From: Kitasatospora viridis
Lineage (GTDB): Bacteria; Actinomycetota; Actinomycetes; Streptomycetales; Streptomycetaceae
Assembly: GCF_007829815.1 (NCBI RefSeq)
Contig: NZ_VIWT01000001.1
Coordinates: forward strand, 6,039,001-6,103,000
DNA length: 64,000 bases
Reading direction: 5' to 3'
In this document: positions 25,313 through 32,996 of the stretch, piece by piece
How the letters are laid out: every line of letters begins with the position of its first letter
Position numbering within the stretch: position 1 is the first letter of the stretch
Translations under genes and position numbers: made by a program
The notes under the pieces: generated by a model
The model's input: only the letters and a program-made list of their open reading frames with translations
What the model was told of the DNA's origin: nothing
Databases searched by the model: none

Positions 25313-25994
25313 GCGACCCTCCCAGCCGCCATCGTGCTGCTCTCCTCAGCGGATGCCGTTCGGAGTGCCGGAACGGTGAACGCCGGCCCGGCCTTGGCCA
25401 GGACGTGCTTGGCGATCTCCTCGGGGCTGTGCTCGGCGGTGTCGAAGACCAGCAGCCGGTCCCCGTGGCGGCGCGCCATGCCGTGCAGCAGTGCCGAGTT
25501 GAACCGCGCCGCGAAGGCCTCGTCCTCGACACTGCGCCGGTCCGCAGAGTCCACCACCGCGCGGCCGTCCATCCGCGCGCGCCGGACGTCGGGCGAGGCG
25601 TGCAGGTAGACGGCGACGTCGAACGGGGCGAAGAAGCGCGCCCCCAGAGGCTGAGCGCGGCGGTCAGGTAGGGGCCGCCGGCCATGCCGAAGGCCGCGGT
25701 CCGGTCGGCGTATCCGTCCTGGATGAGGACCGCGCCGCCGGTACGGGGCGGGTCGACGCGCACCAGCGCGGCGTCCAGGGCGTACCCGCCGACCAGGAAG
25801 GCGGCGGTGATGGCGCTGGACTCGGCCTGGCGCACGAGCGGGAGCCGCTTGAGCAGCGGCTCGATCGGGTGGTGCTCGGCGAGCATCCCGCGGTGGCGCA
25901 CCGCCGGGATACCGCATTCGTCGAGCAGGGAGATCAGGGTCTGGACCGTGGTCGTCTTGCCGGACATGTCGAGCCCGTCCACGAGGATGCGCAC
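25309..25994 (-). pseudogene. thymidylate-kinase-like gene with one-base frameshift
   Basis: GTG 25994 with a perfect AAGGAGG starts a P-loop kinase: GLDMSGKTTTVQTL, then GYADRTAAFG. At 25641-25645 the minus strand reads five Gs. A sixth G would restore one continuous frame into ARFFAPFDVAVYLHASPDV...ADRRSVEDEAFAARFN. That second part carries the lid/Arg region of dTMP kinases and ends at the ATGA overlap with the ATP-grasp gene. Intact, it would be about 228 residues. The break may be a real null mutation, slippage that is read through, or an assembly error in a G homopolymer. It is the first gene of the operon. The name reflects fold only; the substrate need not be dTMP. Confidence 0.75.
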
Positions 25995-26235
25995 GACTGC
26001 CTCCTTCACCGTCGAAGGGACGGCGCCTGATGTGGCGTCACCCGCTAGCCTGACGTGACGGCTCAGTCGCTTGTAGTGAGAGATCATCGCCCCCTCGGGG
26101 CGAAGCCACCGCCCGTTTCCGGCTGGCGACCCCGCCCACGAGAGGACGGTTCGAACAGCTGGCGACAAGGCATATCCGGGCAGCAGAGCGACGCCGCGCC
26201 AGGGAGCGGGCAGCACTGACAAGGAGAGGTCACCG
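25995..26235. promoter_or_regulatory. divergent control region of the inserted gene set
   Basis: 241 bp separate the kinase-like operon from the XRE-TPR gene. CGTCAC (26036-26041) and GTGACG (26055-26060) form a 13-base-spaced inverted repeat close to the minus-strand start, a candidate site for the adjacent regulator. AAGGAGAGG precedes the XRE-TPR ATG. Confidence 0.45.
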
Positions 26236-27750
26236 ATGGCCGTCACCAGCACCACGGCGCCGGACGGCGCGCACACCGCGGTCTGCGGACGCCGGATCAG
26301 AGAACGGACGCTCGGTCAGGCCGGAAGCCCCGAGCCGGTGCCGCACGGCCTGGTCGAGCTGATCGCCAAGGAGATCGCGGCGCACTGCGGCCACCGCCCG
26401 CTCAAGTCCTTTCGGATGGCGATGGGCTGGACCGTCGCCGAGGCGGTCAAGGCCGCACACGACCTGGTCGATCGGGAGAACCTGCGCAAGGTCGGGCTCA
26501 CCGAACGGTCCTGGAAGGACTGGGAGGCGGGCAGGGCGCCGAGCCCGGAGTACCAGGACCTGCTGTGCCGCCTCCTGTGCACGGGCCCGGTCCAACTCGG
26601 GTTGGCCGCCGACTACACGCCCAGGCCTGCCTGGGCCGACAGCCCGGACAGTGCGAAACTCCCAGCAGGACCCGCCGACGCTCAGACGGGGTTGGAGGAG
26701 GTGGCGGTCACGAAACGGCGAACCGCGCTCATGCTCACCGGGCTCGCCCTCGCGACTCCCGCCAACGCGGCCCGGGCCCTCGACCAAGCCGCCGCCGAGG
26801 CAATGGAGTTCACACGCCAGGCCGAGGCCAGCTCACTGGGTGCCGGGACGCTCGACCACCTGGACCGCGCCGTCACCGACTTCAACGACGCCTACTCCGT
26901 GAAGCCCCCGCAGCAGGTGTTCGCCGATGCGCTGGACTACCGCCGCAAGGTGGACGCGCTGTTGAAGGCCCAACACACCCACGAGCAGGGCCGCGAACTG
27001 TTCGCCTACGCCGGGTGGCTCTCCGAACTCCTCGCCTGGCTCGCCCACGACCTCGGCAGCCCTCAGACCGGCCTCGCCTTCGCCAACGACGCCTTCGTGC
27101 ACGGCCAGCAGGCCGGCCACGGCGAGCTCTGCGCCTGGGCCATGGACGCCGCCGCCTCCATCAACCTCTACGAGCACCGACCCGACCGAGCACTCGACGC
27201 CGCCCGCCGCGGCCTCACCCAGGCGCCGTCCACCCACCCGCTCACCGTCCGCCTCCACGCCCAGGCCGCCCGCGCCGCAGCGGCGGACGGTGACGCTGAC
27301 CGCTTCACCGCCTCCCTTCGCGCCGCCGAGAACGCCCACCGCTTCCTTCCCGTCCGGATGGCCCACCGCTTCGGCCTGGACCCGCTGCCGCTCGCCGACT
27401 ACGCGCTCACGTCCTACCCGGCCACCGCCTTCATCTGGCTCGGCCAGGCCGAGAACGCCCGCCAGCACGCCGAACACGCCCTGCAGGTGTACGAGGCTGC
27501 GCCAGCCGCGTCCCGCTCACCCAGCCGTGAGGCCATCGCCCGTATCGACCTGGCCCTCGCCCATGCCCTGCTCGGCGCACCCGCAGACGCCGTAGCCCTC
27601 GGCACCGAAGCGCTCGACTCCGACCGCGTGGTCGACTCCGTCCGCAACCGCGCCAACGACCTCACCACCTACCTCGCCCGCCGCTACCCCGGCCACAGCG
27701 CCGCCGGTGAACTGCGCGAGCGCCTGACCACCCTGTCCATCCCGGCGTAG
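26236..27750 (+). CDS. XRE-type HTH regulator with TPR-like C-terminus
   Basis: A 504-residue regulator. The N-terminal 110 residues contain a helix-turn-helix module (IAAHCGHRPLKSFRMAMGWTVAEAVKAAHDL...LTERSWKDWEAG), in the style of streptomycete signal-dependent XRE proteins. From about 165 to the end the protein is helical with TPR-like repeats (GHGELCAWAMDAAASINLYEHRPDRALDAARRG; ARIDLALAHALLGAPADAVALG). It is divergent from the kinase/ATP-grasp/radical-SAM operon and is the obvious controller of it; the TPR part may bind a peptide or small ligand. The ASCH gene follows by 12 bases. Confidence 0.85.
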   Translation: MAVTSTTAPDGAHTAVCGRRIRERTLGQAGSPEPVPHGLVELIAKEIAAHCGHRPLKSFRMAMGWTVAEAVKAAHDLVDRENLRKVGLTERSWKDWEAGRAPSPEYQDLLCRLLCTGPVQLGLAADYTPRPAWADSPDSAKLPAGPADAQTGLEEVAVTKRRTALMLTGLALATPANAARALDQAAAEAMEFTRQAEASSLGAGTLDHLDRAVTDFNDAYSVKPPQQVFADALDYRRKVDALLKAQHTHEQGRELFAYAGWLSELLAWLAHDLGSPQTGLAFANDAFVHGQQAGHGELCAWAMDAAASINLYEHRPDRALDAARRGLTQAPSTHPLTVRLHAQAARAAAADGDADRFTASLRAAENAHRFLPVRMAHRFGLDPLPLADYALTSYPATAFIWLGQAENARQHAEHALQVYEAAPAASRSPSREAIARIDLALAHALLGAPADAVALGTEALDSDRVVDSVRNRANDLTTYLARRYPGHSAAGELRERLTTLSIPA

Positions 27751-27762
27751 AAAGAGCTCCCC

Positions 27763-28113
27763 GTGCCAGAGCAGGACCGCGTCATCCGGATCCGCCGCCC
27801 CTATCTCGACCTGATCGCCGACGGCACCAAGACGATCGAGGTCCGCGTCGGCTACCCGAGCATGCGCCGCATCTACGCCGGTCAGGTCCTGGTCTTTGAG
27901 TCCGGCGGGACTCGTTGCCGTACCGAGGTCGTGAAGGTCACCGAGTACGAGTCCTTCGAGGAGATGCTCGACGCCGAGGACAACGAAGCGATCGGCAGCG
28001 AAGGCATGACCCAGGGCGAACTCCTCGCGGCCTGCCGTGATATCTACCCGCCGGAGAAGGAAGCGCTCGGTGTCCTCGCGATCCACCTGCGGCGCATCAG
28101 CCCTGAGATCTGA
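27763..28113 (+). CDS. ASCH-domain protein
   Basis: A 116-residue protein with the ASCH/PUA-like pattern. IRIRRPYLDLIADGTKTIEVRVGYP contains the conserved Lys-Thr-x-Glu-x-Arg, followed by GQVLVFESGG and V.KVTEYESFEEML. ASCH domains bind RNA or modified nucleosides, and some are amidohydrolases of N4-acylcytidine. GTG 27763, with AAAGAG upstream, is the start. It is the second gene of the regulator operon. Confidence 0.85.
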   Translation: MPEQDRVIRIRRPYLDLIADGTKTIEVRVGYPSMRRIYAGQVLVFESGGTRCRTEVVKVTEYESFEEMLDAEDNEAIGSEGMTQGELLAACRDIYPPEKEALGVLAIHLRRISPEI

Positions 28114-28146
28114 CGGCCAGGTGTTCCGGGTGGGGGAGAGGGCGCT

Positions 28147-28304
28147 GTCGACGGTGGCGCGCAGCAGCTGGATCGCCGAGGCCCGGTCGCGGGGCGGGGA
28201 AGCGTGCTCGAAGGCCAGGCCAGGCCGTGCTGGTGTGCTGGGTCCTGGCGGGATCCTGCTCGGGCGGTAGCGTGGACCGGAACTGATTCACCGATGCGTG
28301 AATC
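28147..28304. repeat. right copy of island-flanking repeat, with aldo/keto reductase remnant
   Basis: Bases 28147-28245 are a decayed, out-of-frame copy of the reductase 5' codons (31 bp identical to 21245-21275). Bases 28246-28291 are identical to 21389-21434. About 100 bp of the reductase N-terminal coding region is missing. The gap 28114-28331 holds only this remnant and the regulator promoter. Confidence 0.9.
28285..28304. promoter_or_regulatory. ArsR-type operator upstream of the ArsR-like gene
   Basis: GATTCAC-N6-GTGAATC is a perfect 7-bp inverted repeat, 27 bases before the regulator ATG. An almost identical site precedes the reductase at 21428, so one regulator probably controls both. 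Confidence 0.65.
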
Positions 28305-28331
28305 CGACGGGGTGTAAACCGGGGGAGCACG

Positions 28332-29321
28332 ATGCCGGCCGAACTGGCCTTCTCGACCGACGACCTGGCGCGGGTGCGGTTCGCCGTCTCGCCGCTGTGG
28401 CAACTGACCACCAGCTACCGGCTGCTGCTGCGCGGCGCGGGGCCCGACCACCCGGTGCACGGGCGGTGGATCGCCCAGGTGCGGCCCCGGGCCGCCGTCG
28501 GGGACGGGCTGCTGGGCGAGCTGCTCTCGCACCCCGGCTACGCCCCGGACTTCCTGAACCCCGACCCGGCCGGCCCGTCACCCTCGCTGGAGCAGGAGTT
28601 GGCGGCGCTGACCGCGACCCCCGCGGAGCGGGTGCGGGCCGACCTGGAGCACCTGGGCCGGCACCGGGGCGGGCTCGGCCCGCGCTCGCGCGCACTGGCC
28701 GCCGAACCGGCGGGCGGACTGGCCCGGTTGGCCGAGGAGCTCGCGGCGTACTTCGGGACGGCGCTCGCGCCGTACTGGGCGCGGATCCGCGCGGTGCTGG
28801 ATGCCGACGTGCTGTACCGGGCCCGGCGGGCGGCCGAGCACGGCACCGGGACGGTGCTCGACGAGCTGCACGAGTCGATGAGTTGGGACGCCGCCGGGGC
28901 ACTGCGGCTGCGCGGCCGCAAGCAGCCGATCGACCGGCCGGCGGTCGGGCCCGGAGTGGTGCTGCTGCCGCTCGCCTTCGGGGCGGACCGGCTGCGCAGC
29001 CGGGTGGCCCCGCCGGACCCGCCGCAACTCGCCTACCCCGCCCGGGGAACCGGCACGCTCTGGCTGCCCCGGCCCGGCACCGGCCACGCGGCGCTGGCCG
29101 CCGTGCTGGGCCGCTCCCGCACCCGGCTGCTCGCCGAACTCGACCTGCCCGCCTCCACCACCGACCTGGCCGCCCGCACCGGGCTCTCCCCGGCCGCCGT
29201 CTCCAAGTACCTGATCGCGCTGCGCGACGCCGGCCTGACCACGGCTCACCGCGCGGGCCGCTCGGTGCTCTACGCCCGCACGGCTACCGGCGAGGCGGTG
29301 TTGGCGACAAGTGCGGGGTGA
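28332..29321 (+). CDS. ArsR-family winged-helix regulator with DUF5937-like N-terminus
   Basis: A 329-residue regulator. The long N-terminal part (ELAFSTDDLARVRFAVSPLWQLTTSYRLL) is the actinobacterial DUF5937 type. The C-terminal 75 residues hold the winged helix STTDLAARTGLSPAAVSKYLIALRDAGLTTAHRAGRSVLYART. A GGGGGAG ribosome site precedes ATG 28332. The promoter contains the palindromic operator and the reductase remnant, so it was probably once divergent from the aldo/keto reductase now at 20478. Confidence 0.9.
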   Translation: MPAELAFSTDDLARVRFAVSPLWQLTTSYRLLLRGAGPDHPVHGRWIAQVRPRAAVGDGLLGELLSHPGYAPDFLNPDPAGPSPSLEQELAALTATPAERVRADLEHLGRHRGGLGPRSRALAAEPAGGLARLAEELAAYFGTALAPYWARIRAVLDADVLYRARRAAEHGTGTVLDELHESMSWDAAGALRLRGRKQPIDRPAVGPGVVLLPLAFGADRLRSRVAPPDPPQLAYPARGTGTLWLPRPGTGHAALAAVLGRSRTRLLAELDLPASTTDLAARTGLSPAAVSKYLIALRDAGLTTAHRAGRSVLYARTATGEAVLATSAG

Positions 29322-29363
29322 AAAGCACTGGTGGCCCGGCAGGGGCGCTGGTACACCTGCCTG

Positions 29364-30146
29364 GTGACAGAGGTTGATCGTCTTTTCACGGAGCCGGTAC
29401 TCGCCGAGCTCTACGATCCGTTCTGCGTGGGCCGGGCGGACTTCGACTTCTACCTGCCGCTGCTCGCGGCCGCCGGCTCGGTGCTCGACGTCGGCTGCGG
29501 CACCGGCGAGCTGCTGCGCCGGGCCCGGGCCGCCGGGCACCGCGGGCGGCTCTGCGGCCTCGACCCGGCCGAGGCCATGCTCGCCGTCGCCCGCCGGGCC
29601 GCGCCCGAACTGGAGTGGCACCACGGCGACCTGGACTCCATCGACCTGAGCTCCGGCGACCTGAACTCCGGCGACCTCGAAGGTGCCCGTTGGGACGGCG
29701 AGTTCGAGCTGGTGGTGATGACCGGCCACGCCTTCCAGGCGCTGACCGGCGACGCACAGCTGCACGCCGCGCTGGCCGCCGTCCGCCGCGCCCTCGCCCC
29801 GGGCGGCCGGTTCGTCTTCGAGACCCGCAACCCGGCGGCGCGCGAGTGGGAGCGCTGGACCCCCGACGTGGTGGACGAGGCGGACGGCGTCAGCTACTGG
29901 CGGGAGGTCGAACAGCCCGTCACCGGCGACCTGGTGAGCTTCTCGCACACCTTCACCCACCCCGACTGGCCGCACCCGGAGACGGCCCGCAGCACCCTGC
30001 GGTTCCTCGACCCGCCGGCCCTCGACGTGTTCCTGGCCCGGGCCGGCCTCTCGGTCGAGGCCCGCTACGGGGACTGGGACGGCTCGCCGCCGGCGGCGGG
30101 CAGTCCGGAGATCATCACCGTTGCGAAGGGGGAGTCCGATGCTTGA
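29364..30146 (+). CDS. class I SAM-dependent methyltransferase
   Basis: A 260-residue Rossmann-fold methyltransferase. Motif I is VLDVGCGTGELLRRA, motif II is GLDPAEAML, and the post-I acidic and motif IV regions are FELVVMTGHAFQAL and LAPGGRFVFETRNP. An insertion of near-repeated short units (LSSGDLNSGDLEG) follows motif II. GTG 29364 is taken as the start (VTEVDRLFTEPVL); GTG 29331 is an alternative. The substrate is unknown. It overlaps the next gene by eight bases. Confidence 0.9.
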   Translation: MTEVDRLFTEPVLAELYDPFCVGRADFDFYLPLLAAAGSVLDVGCGTGELLRRARAAGHRGRLCGLDPAEAMLAVARRAAPELEWHHGDLDSIDLSSGDLNSGDLEGARWDGEFELVVMTGHAFQALTGDAQLHAALAAVRRALAPGGRFVFETRNPAAREWERWTPDVVDEADGVSYWREVEQPVTGDLVSFSHTFTHPDWPHPETARSTLRFLDPPALDVFLARAGLSVEARYGDWDGSPPAAGSPEIITVAKGESDA

Positions 30147-30759
30147 GCGGTCGATGACCGAGGGGCTGGAAGGACGGCTGCGGGACTGGCGGATGCGTTC
30201 GCCGGTCGCCGAGGTGCTGGACACCGTGGTGCTCTGCGCCGCGGCGGTGGTCATCGCGGTCGTCGTGGTGGACGACGTGGTCTCCTGGCCGACCGACCGC
30301 GTGCTGCTCGCGCACGACAGGCTGTCGGTGCTGGCCGGCTGGTTGCTCTTCCCGTCGATGCTGTGGCTCATGCCCTCGATGATGGTGACCTTCCCCGTCC
30401 GACGGCACGAGGGGCGGGAGGTCCGGGTGGCCGCCCGGGCCCGGCTGCGCAGGCTCTACCTGCCGACCCGGCGGCACGCGCTGGCGCAGGGCGCCCTGCT
30501 GCTGCTCTGCGTCGGGGTCATGGTCGGCGGCTTCGCCTTCGGCTTCGCCAAGGGCGGGGCGCAGGAGCTGCCCGGGCCGAGGTACCAGGTCTCCACCGAG
30601 GACGTCCAGCACTACGCCTGGACCGATGTGACGCCCCGTGAGTACGACCGGTGGCAGGCCCGCTACGTCCGGGAGGACGGCGTGCTGCTGCTCTTCGGGC
30701 TCTTCATGGTCGCCGGTGGCACGGTGCTGCGCAGGTCCCGCACCGCCGCGCGCGGCTGA
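30139..30759 (+). CDS. membrane protein of unknown function
   Basis: A 206-residue protein with about four hydrophobic segments: VLCAAAVVIAVVVVDDVV, LAGWLLFPSMLWLMPSMMV, LLLLCVGVMVGGFAFGF and VLLLFGLFMVAGGTVL. The N-terminus is basic. AAGGGGGAG precedes ATG 30139, inside the end of the methyltransferase gene, so the two are co-transcribed. No family is recognised. Confidence 0.75.
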   Translation: MLERSMTEGLEGRLRDWRMRSPVAEVLDTVVLCAAAVVIAVVVVDDVVSWPTDRVLLAHDRLSVLAGWLLFPSMLWLMPSMMVTFPVRRHEGREVRVAARARLRRLYLPTRRHALAQGALLLLCVGVMVGGFAFGFAKGGAQELPGPRYQVSTEDVQHYAWTDVTPREYDRWQARYVREDGVLLLFGLFMVAGGTVLRRSRTAARG

Positions 30760-30780
30760 CTGCGCGGGGCTGACCGCGCG

Positions 30781-31995
30781 TCACCCCGCCCGCCGCAGCA
30801 GCCGGCGCCCGCGCTCCAGGCGGGCCCGGTTGGCCATCGAGGCCCGGTCCAGCTCCTCCATCAGGCGGCGCGAGCGGTGCTCCAGGTCGAGCTCGTCGAG
30901 GATCCGGTCCACCTCGGCGAGCAGGGCGCCGTGCAGCTGCCAGGCCTTGGGGTGCTCCTGCACCCGGAGCAGCAGCAGCTGGGCGGCGTTCTCCCGGGTC
31001 GCCCAGGCGGCGGCCAGCTCGGAGGCCAGGCGGGCCTCGGCCTCCTCGGCGTTGCGCTCCACCTGGGTGGTGACCAGCACCGCGAAGCTGACCAGCGCCC
31101 CGCCCAGGTGGTCCAGCAGCTCCTCCATGGCCAGCGCCACGTCGGGCGCGAGCAGTTGCTCACCGTCCTCGCGCCGCTTGGCCAGGTCGGTGAGCGAGCG
31201 GGCGAGCACCCGGATCACCACCACGCAGATCTCCAGCGTGTCCAGCCCGGTGCGCAGCACGATCCGGGACAGCTGGCCCTCCCGGATCCGCGGGTTGAAC
31301 CGCAGGCTGTCCTCGGCCTGCCGCAGCGCCCCGTCCACGCCGGCGATCGCCTGGTCCAGCTCGCGGGCCTCGTGCAGCCGGGCGGCCGCCTGCGCCACCG
31401 GGGTCGGCTCGCCGAGCGCCTCGGCGATCCGCAGCAGCAGGTGGCGGGCCCGCCGGGCCAGGTCCTCGATCGACTCGCCGGCGGTGTCCACCCAGACCGG
31501 CGGCGCGAGCACCAGGTTGAAGAGCAGCCCGACCACCGCGCCGATCAGCGTCTCCAGCACCCGGTCCCAGGCCTGCGAGGCCAGCCGGGTGACGCCCAGC
31601 ACCAGCATCGCGCTGATCGCCACCTCGTTGACGAACTCGTCCACCCGGACGAAGTGACCGATCGTCAGCGAGGCCAGGATGACCAGCGCCAGGCTCCACC
31701 AGGAGAGCCCGACCACCGAGCTGAACAGGATCGCGATCAGCACCCCGACCACCACCGAGTTGACCCGGCGGATGCTGGTGGTCAGCGTCGAGTAGACCGT
31801 CACCTGGACCACCAGCAGCGCGGTGAGCGGCGCCGTCAGCGGGGCGGGCTCGCTGCTCAGGTGCACGGCCACCAGGTAGGAGATGGTCGCGGCGGCGGTG
31901 GCCCGGACCGTCTGGTCGACCACCGGCTCGCGCAGACGGCGTCTGGCCTTCGCGAGCAGGCTCTGCGGGCCGGGGGCACCGGGTGCAAGGCGCAT
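30781..31995 (-). CDS. FUSC/aromatic-acid-exporter family membrane protein
   Basis: A 404-residue protein with an N-terminal block of about six membrane helices (residues 25-175; LTAPLTALLVVQVTVYSTL and SIRRVNSVVVGVLIAILFSSVVGL are typical of the family). A long helical cytoplasmic domain follows (AAARLHEARELDQAIAG, then RLMEELDRASMANRARLERGRRLL). Family members are linked to efflux of aromatic acids. ATG 31995 has AAGGG nine bases upstream; GTG 32001 is an alternative. Confidence 0.85.
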   Translation of the reverse strand: MRLAPGAPGPQSLLAKARRRLREPVVDQTVRATAAATISYLVAVHLSSEPAPLTAPLTALLVVQVTVYSTLTTSIRRVNSVVVGVLIAILFSSVVGLSWWSLALVILASLTIGHFVRVDEFVNEVAISAMLVLGVTRLASQAWDRVLETLIGAVVGLLFNLVLAPPVWVDTAGESIEDLARRARHLLLRIAEALGEPTPVAQAAARLHEARELDQAIAGVDGALRQAEDSLRFNPRIREGQLSRIVLRTGLDTLEICVVVIRVLARSLTDLAKRREDGEQLLAPDVALAMEELLDHLGGALVSFAVLVTTQVERNAEEAEARLASELAAAWATRENAAQLLLLRVQEHPKAWQLHGALLAEVDRILDELDLEHRSRRLMEELDRASMANRARLERGRRLLRRAG

Positions 31996-32058
31996 GCTCA
32001 CCCTTCTACCAGGCGGTGGGCGAAAACCGCTGTCTCACACGATCGGGCCTGCGGCATC

Positions 32059-32904
32059 ATGACCGCCATGACTGCTGACCAGGTCCGATCGGCCGCCGGG
32101 CGGGCGCTGCGACACGTCGCGGAGCTGGCCACCGGCGGACCGCTGGCCCCGCACTGGCGGGTGACCCTCAACTTCCACCCCGACCGGCTGACCACCGGCG
32201 GCGAGCCGATCCTGGAGCGGCTGGCGGCGGACGGTGTGTACCGCTCGCAGTTCAGCACCGGCACCAGCAACGGCGGCCTGACCGCGCACCCGGGCGGCGA
32301 CCGCTGGCGCTGGGAGAGCCGGATCTTCGGCGGCGCCTACGACCAGGCCCCGGCCGAGCACCGCCCGGTCTACGGCGCGCTGAACTTCCGCGGCCGCGCG
32401 TTCGGCGCCGCGCCCCGGTTCGGCTCGGCGCACTTCCGGCTCGCGCCGTCGGTGCTGCCCCGGGCCACCTTCTGCTACCCGGACAGCTTCACCGAGCCCA
32501 CCGACTTCGGCACCGCCGAGAAGATGGCCCTGGTGGCGCTGGCCGAGGCCGACGAGCGGGACCTGCTGGACGACTACGTCGAGACCCAGGTGCACGGGCC
32601 GGTCCGGCTGGACCGCGACGTGGAGGCGCTGGTGCTGGACCCCTGCTACCGCGGCACCGAGGTGGCGCGGGCCGCCGAGCGGCTGCCCTGCCCGGTGGAG
32701 TGGCACGGCGGCTGGCGGCTCGGGGTCGAGGAGCTGCGCCGCCACCCCGACTTCCGCGGGCCGGAGTTCGTGGCCCTGGGGGAGGAGATCGCGGTGGACG
32801 GCGTGCTGGACCCGCGGATCGTCGGCGAGGCCGACCGCTCGGGCCGGTACGACCCGCAGTCGGTGAAGCGGGTCTGGCACTACGTGGCCCGGTTCGGGGC
32901 ATGA
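32059..32904 (+). CDS. DUF3626 domain protein
   Basis: A 281-residue protein matching DUF3626: RVTLNFHPDRLTTGGEPILERL, YRSQFSTGTSNGGLTAHPGGDRWRWESRIFGGAYD, and FCYPDSFTEPTDFG. No biochemical role is established. ATG 32059 or ATG 32068 could start it; neither has a ribosome site, so the mRNA may be leaderless. Its tail and 3' flank are tandemly duplicated into the next intergenic region. Confidence 0.82.
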   Translation: MTAMTADQVRSAAGRALRHVAELATGGPLAPHWRVTLNFHPDRLTTGGEPILERLAADGVYRSQFSTGTSNGGLTAHPGGDRWRWESRIFGGAYDQAPAEHRPVYGALNFRGRAFGAAPRFGSAHFRLAPSVLPRATFCYPDSFTEPTDFGTAEKMALVALAEADERDLLDDYVETQVHGPVRLDRDVEALVLDPCYRGTEVARAAERLPCPVEWHGGWRLGVEELRRHPDFRGPEFVALGEEIAVDGVLDPRIVGEADRSGRYDPQSVKRVWHYVARFGA

Positions 32905-32996
32905 CCGAGCGTCCGGCTGACGCCTGCTGACGGCCCGTCATGGCCGGATTCGGGACCTGACCGAGCCTCCGGCTGACGCCTACTGACGGCCCGTCA
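32902..32996. repeat. tandem duplication at convergent gene ends
   Basis: 39 bp at 32902-32940 recur at 32958-32996 with two differences, and the 15 bases before each copy are also related, giving a unit of about 56 bp. Each copy ends in TGACGGCCCGTCA. The first copy supplies the stop of the DUF3626 gene and the second the stop of the P450 gene. Confidence 0.85.

Noticed and set aside
21448..28140. Inserted segment as an integrative element or transposon
   Set aside because: No integrase, transposase, replication gene or tRNA attachment site is present. The flanking repeats are parts of a chromosomal gene, so only a recombination scar is supported.
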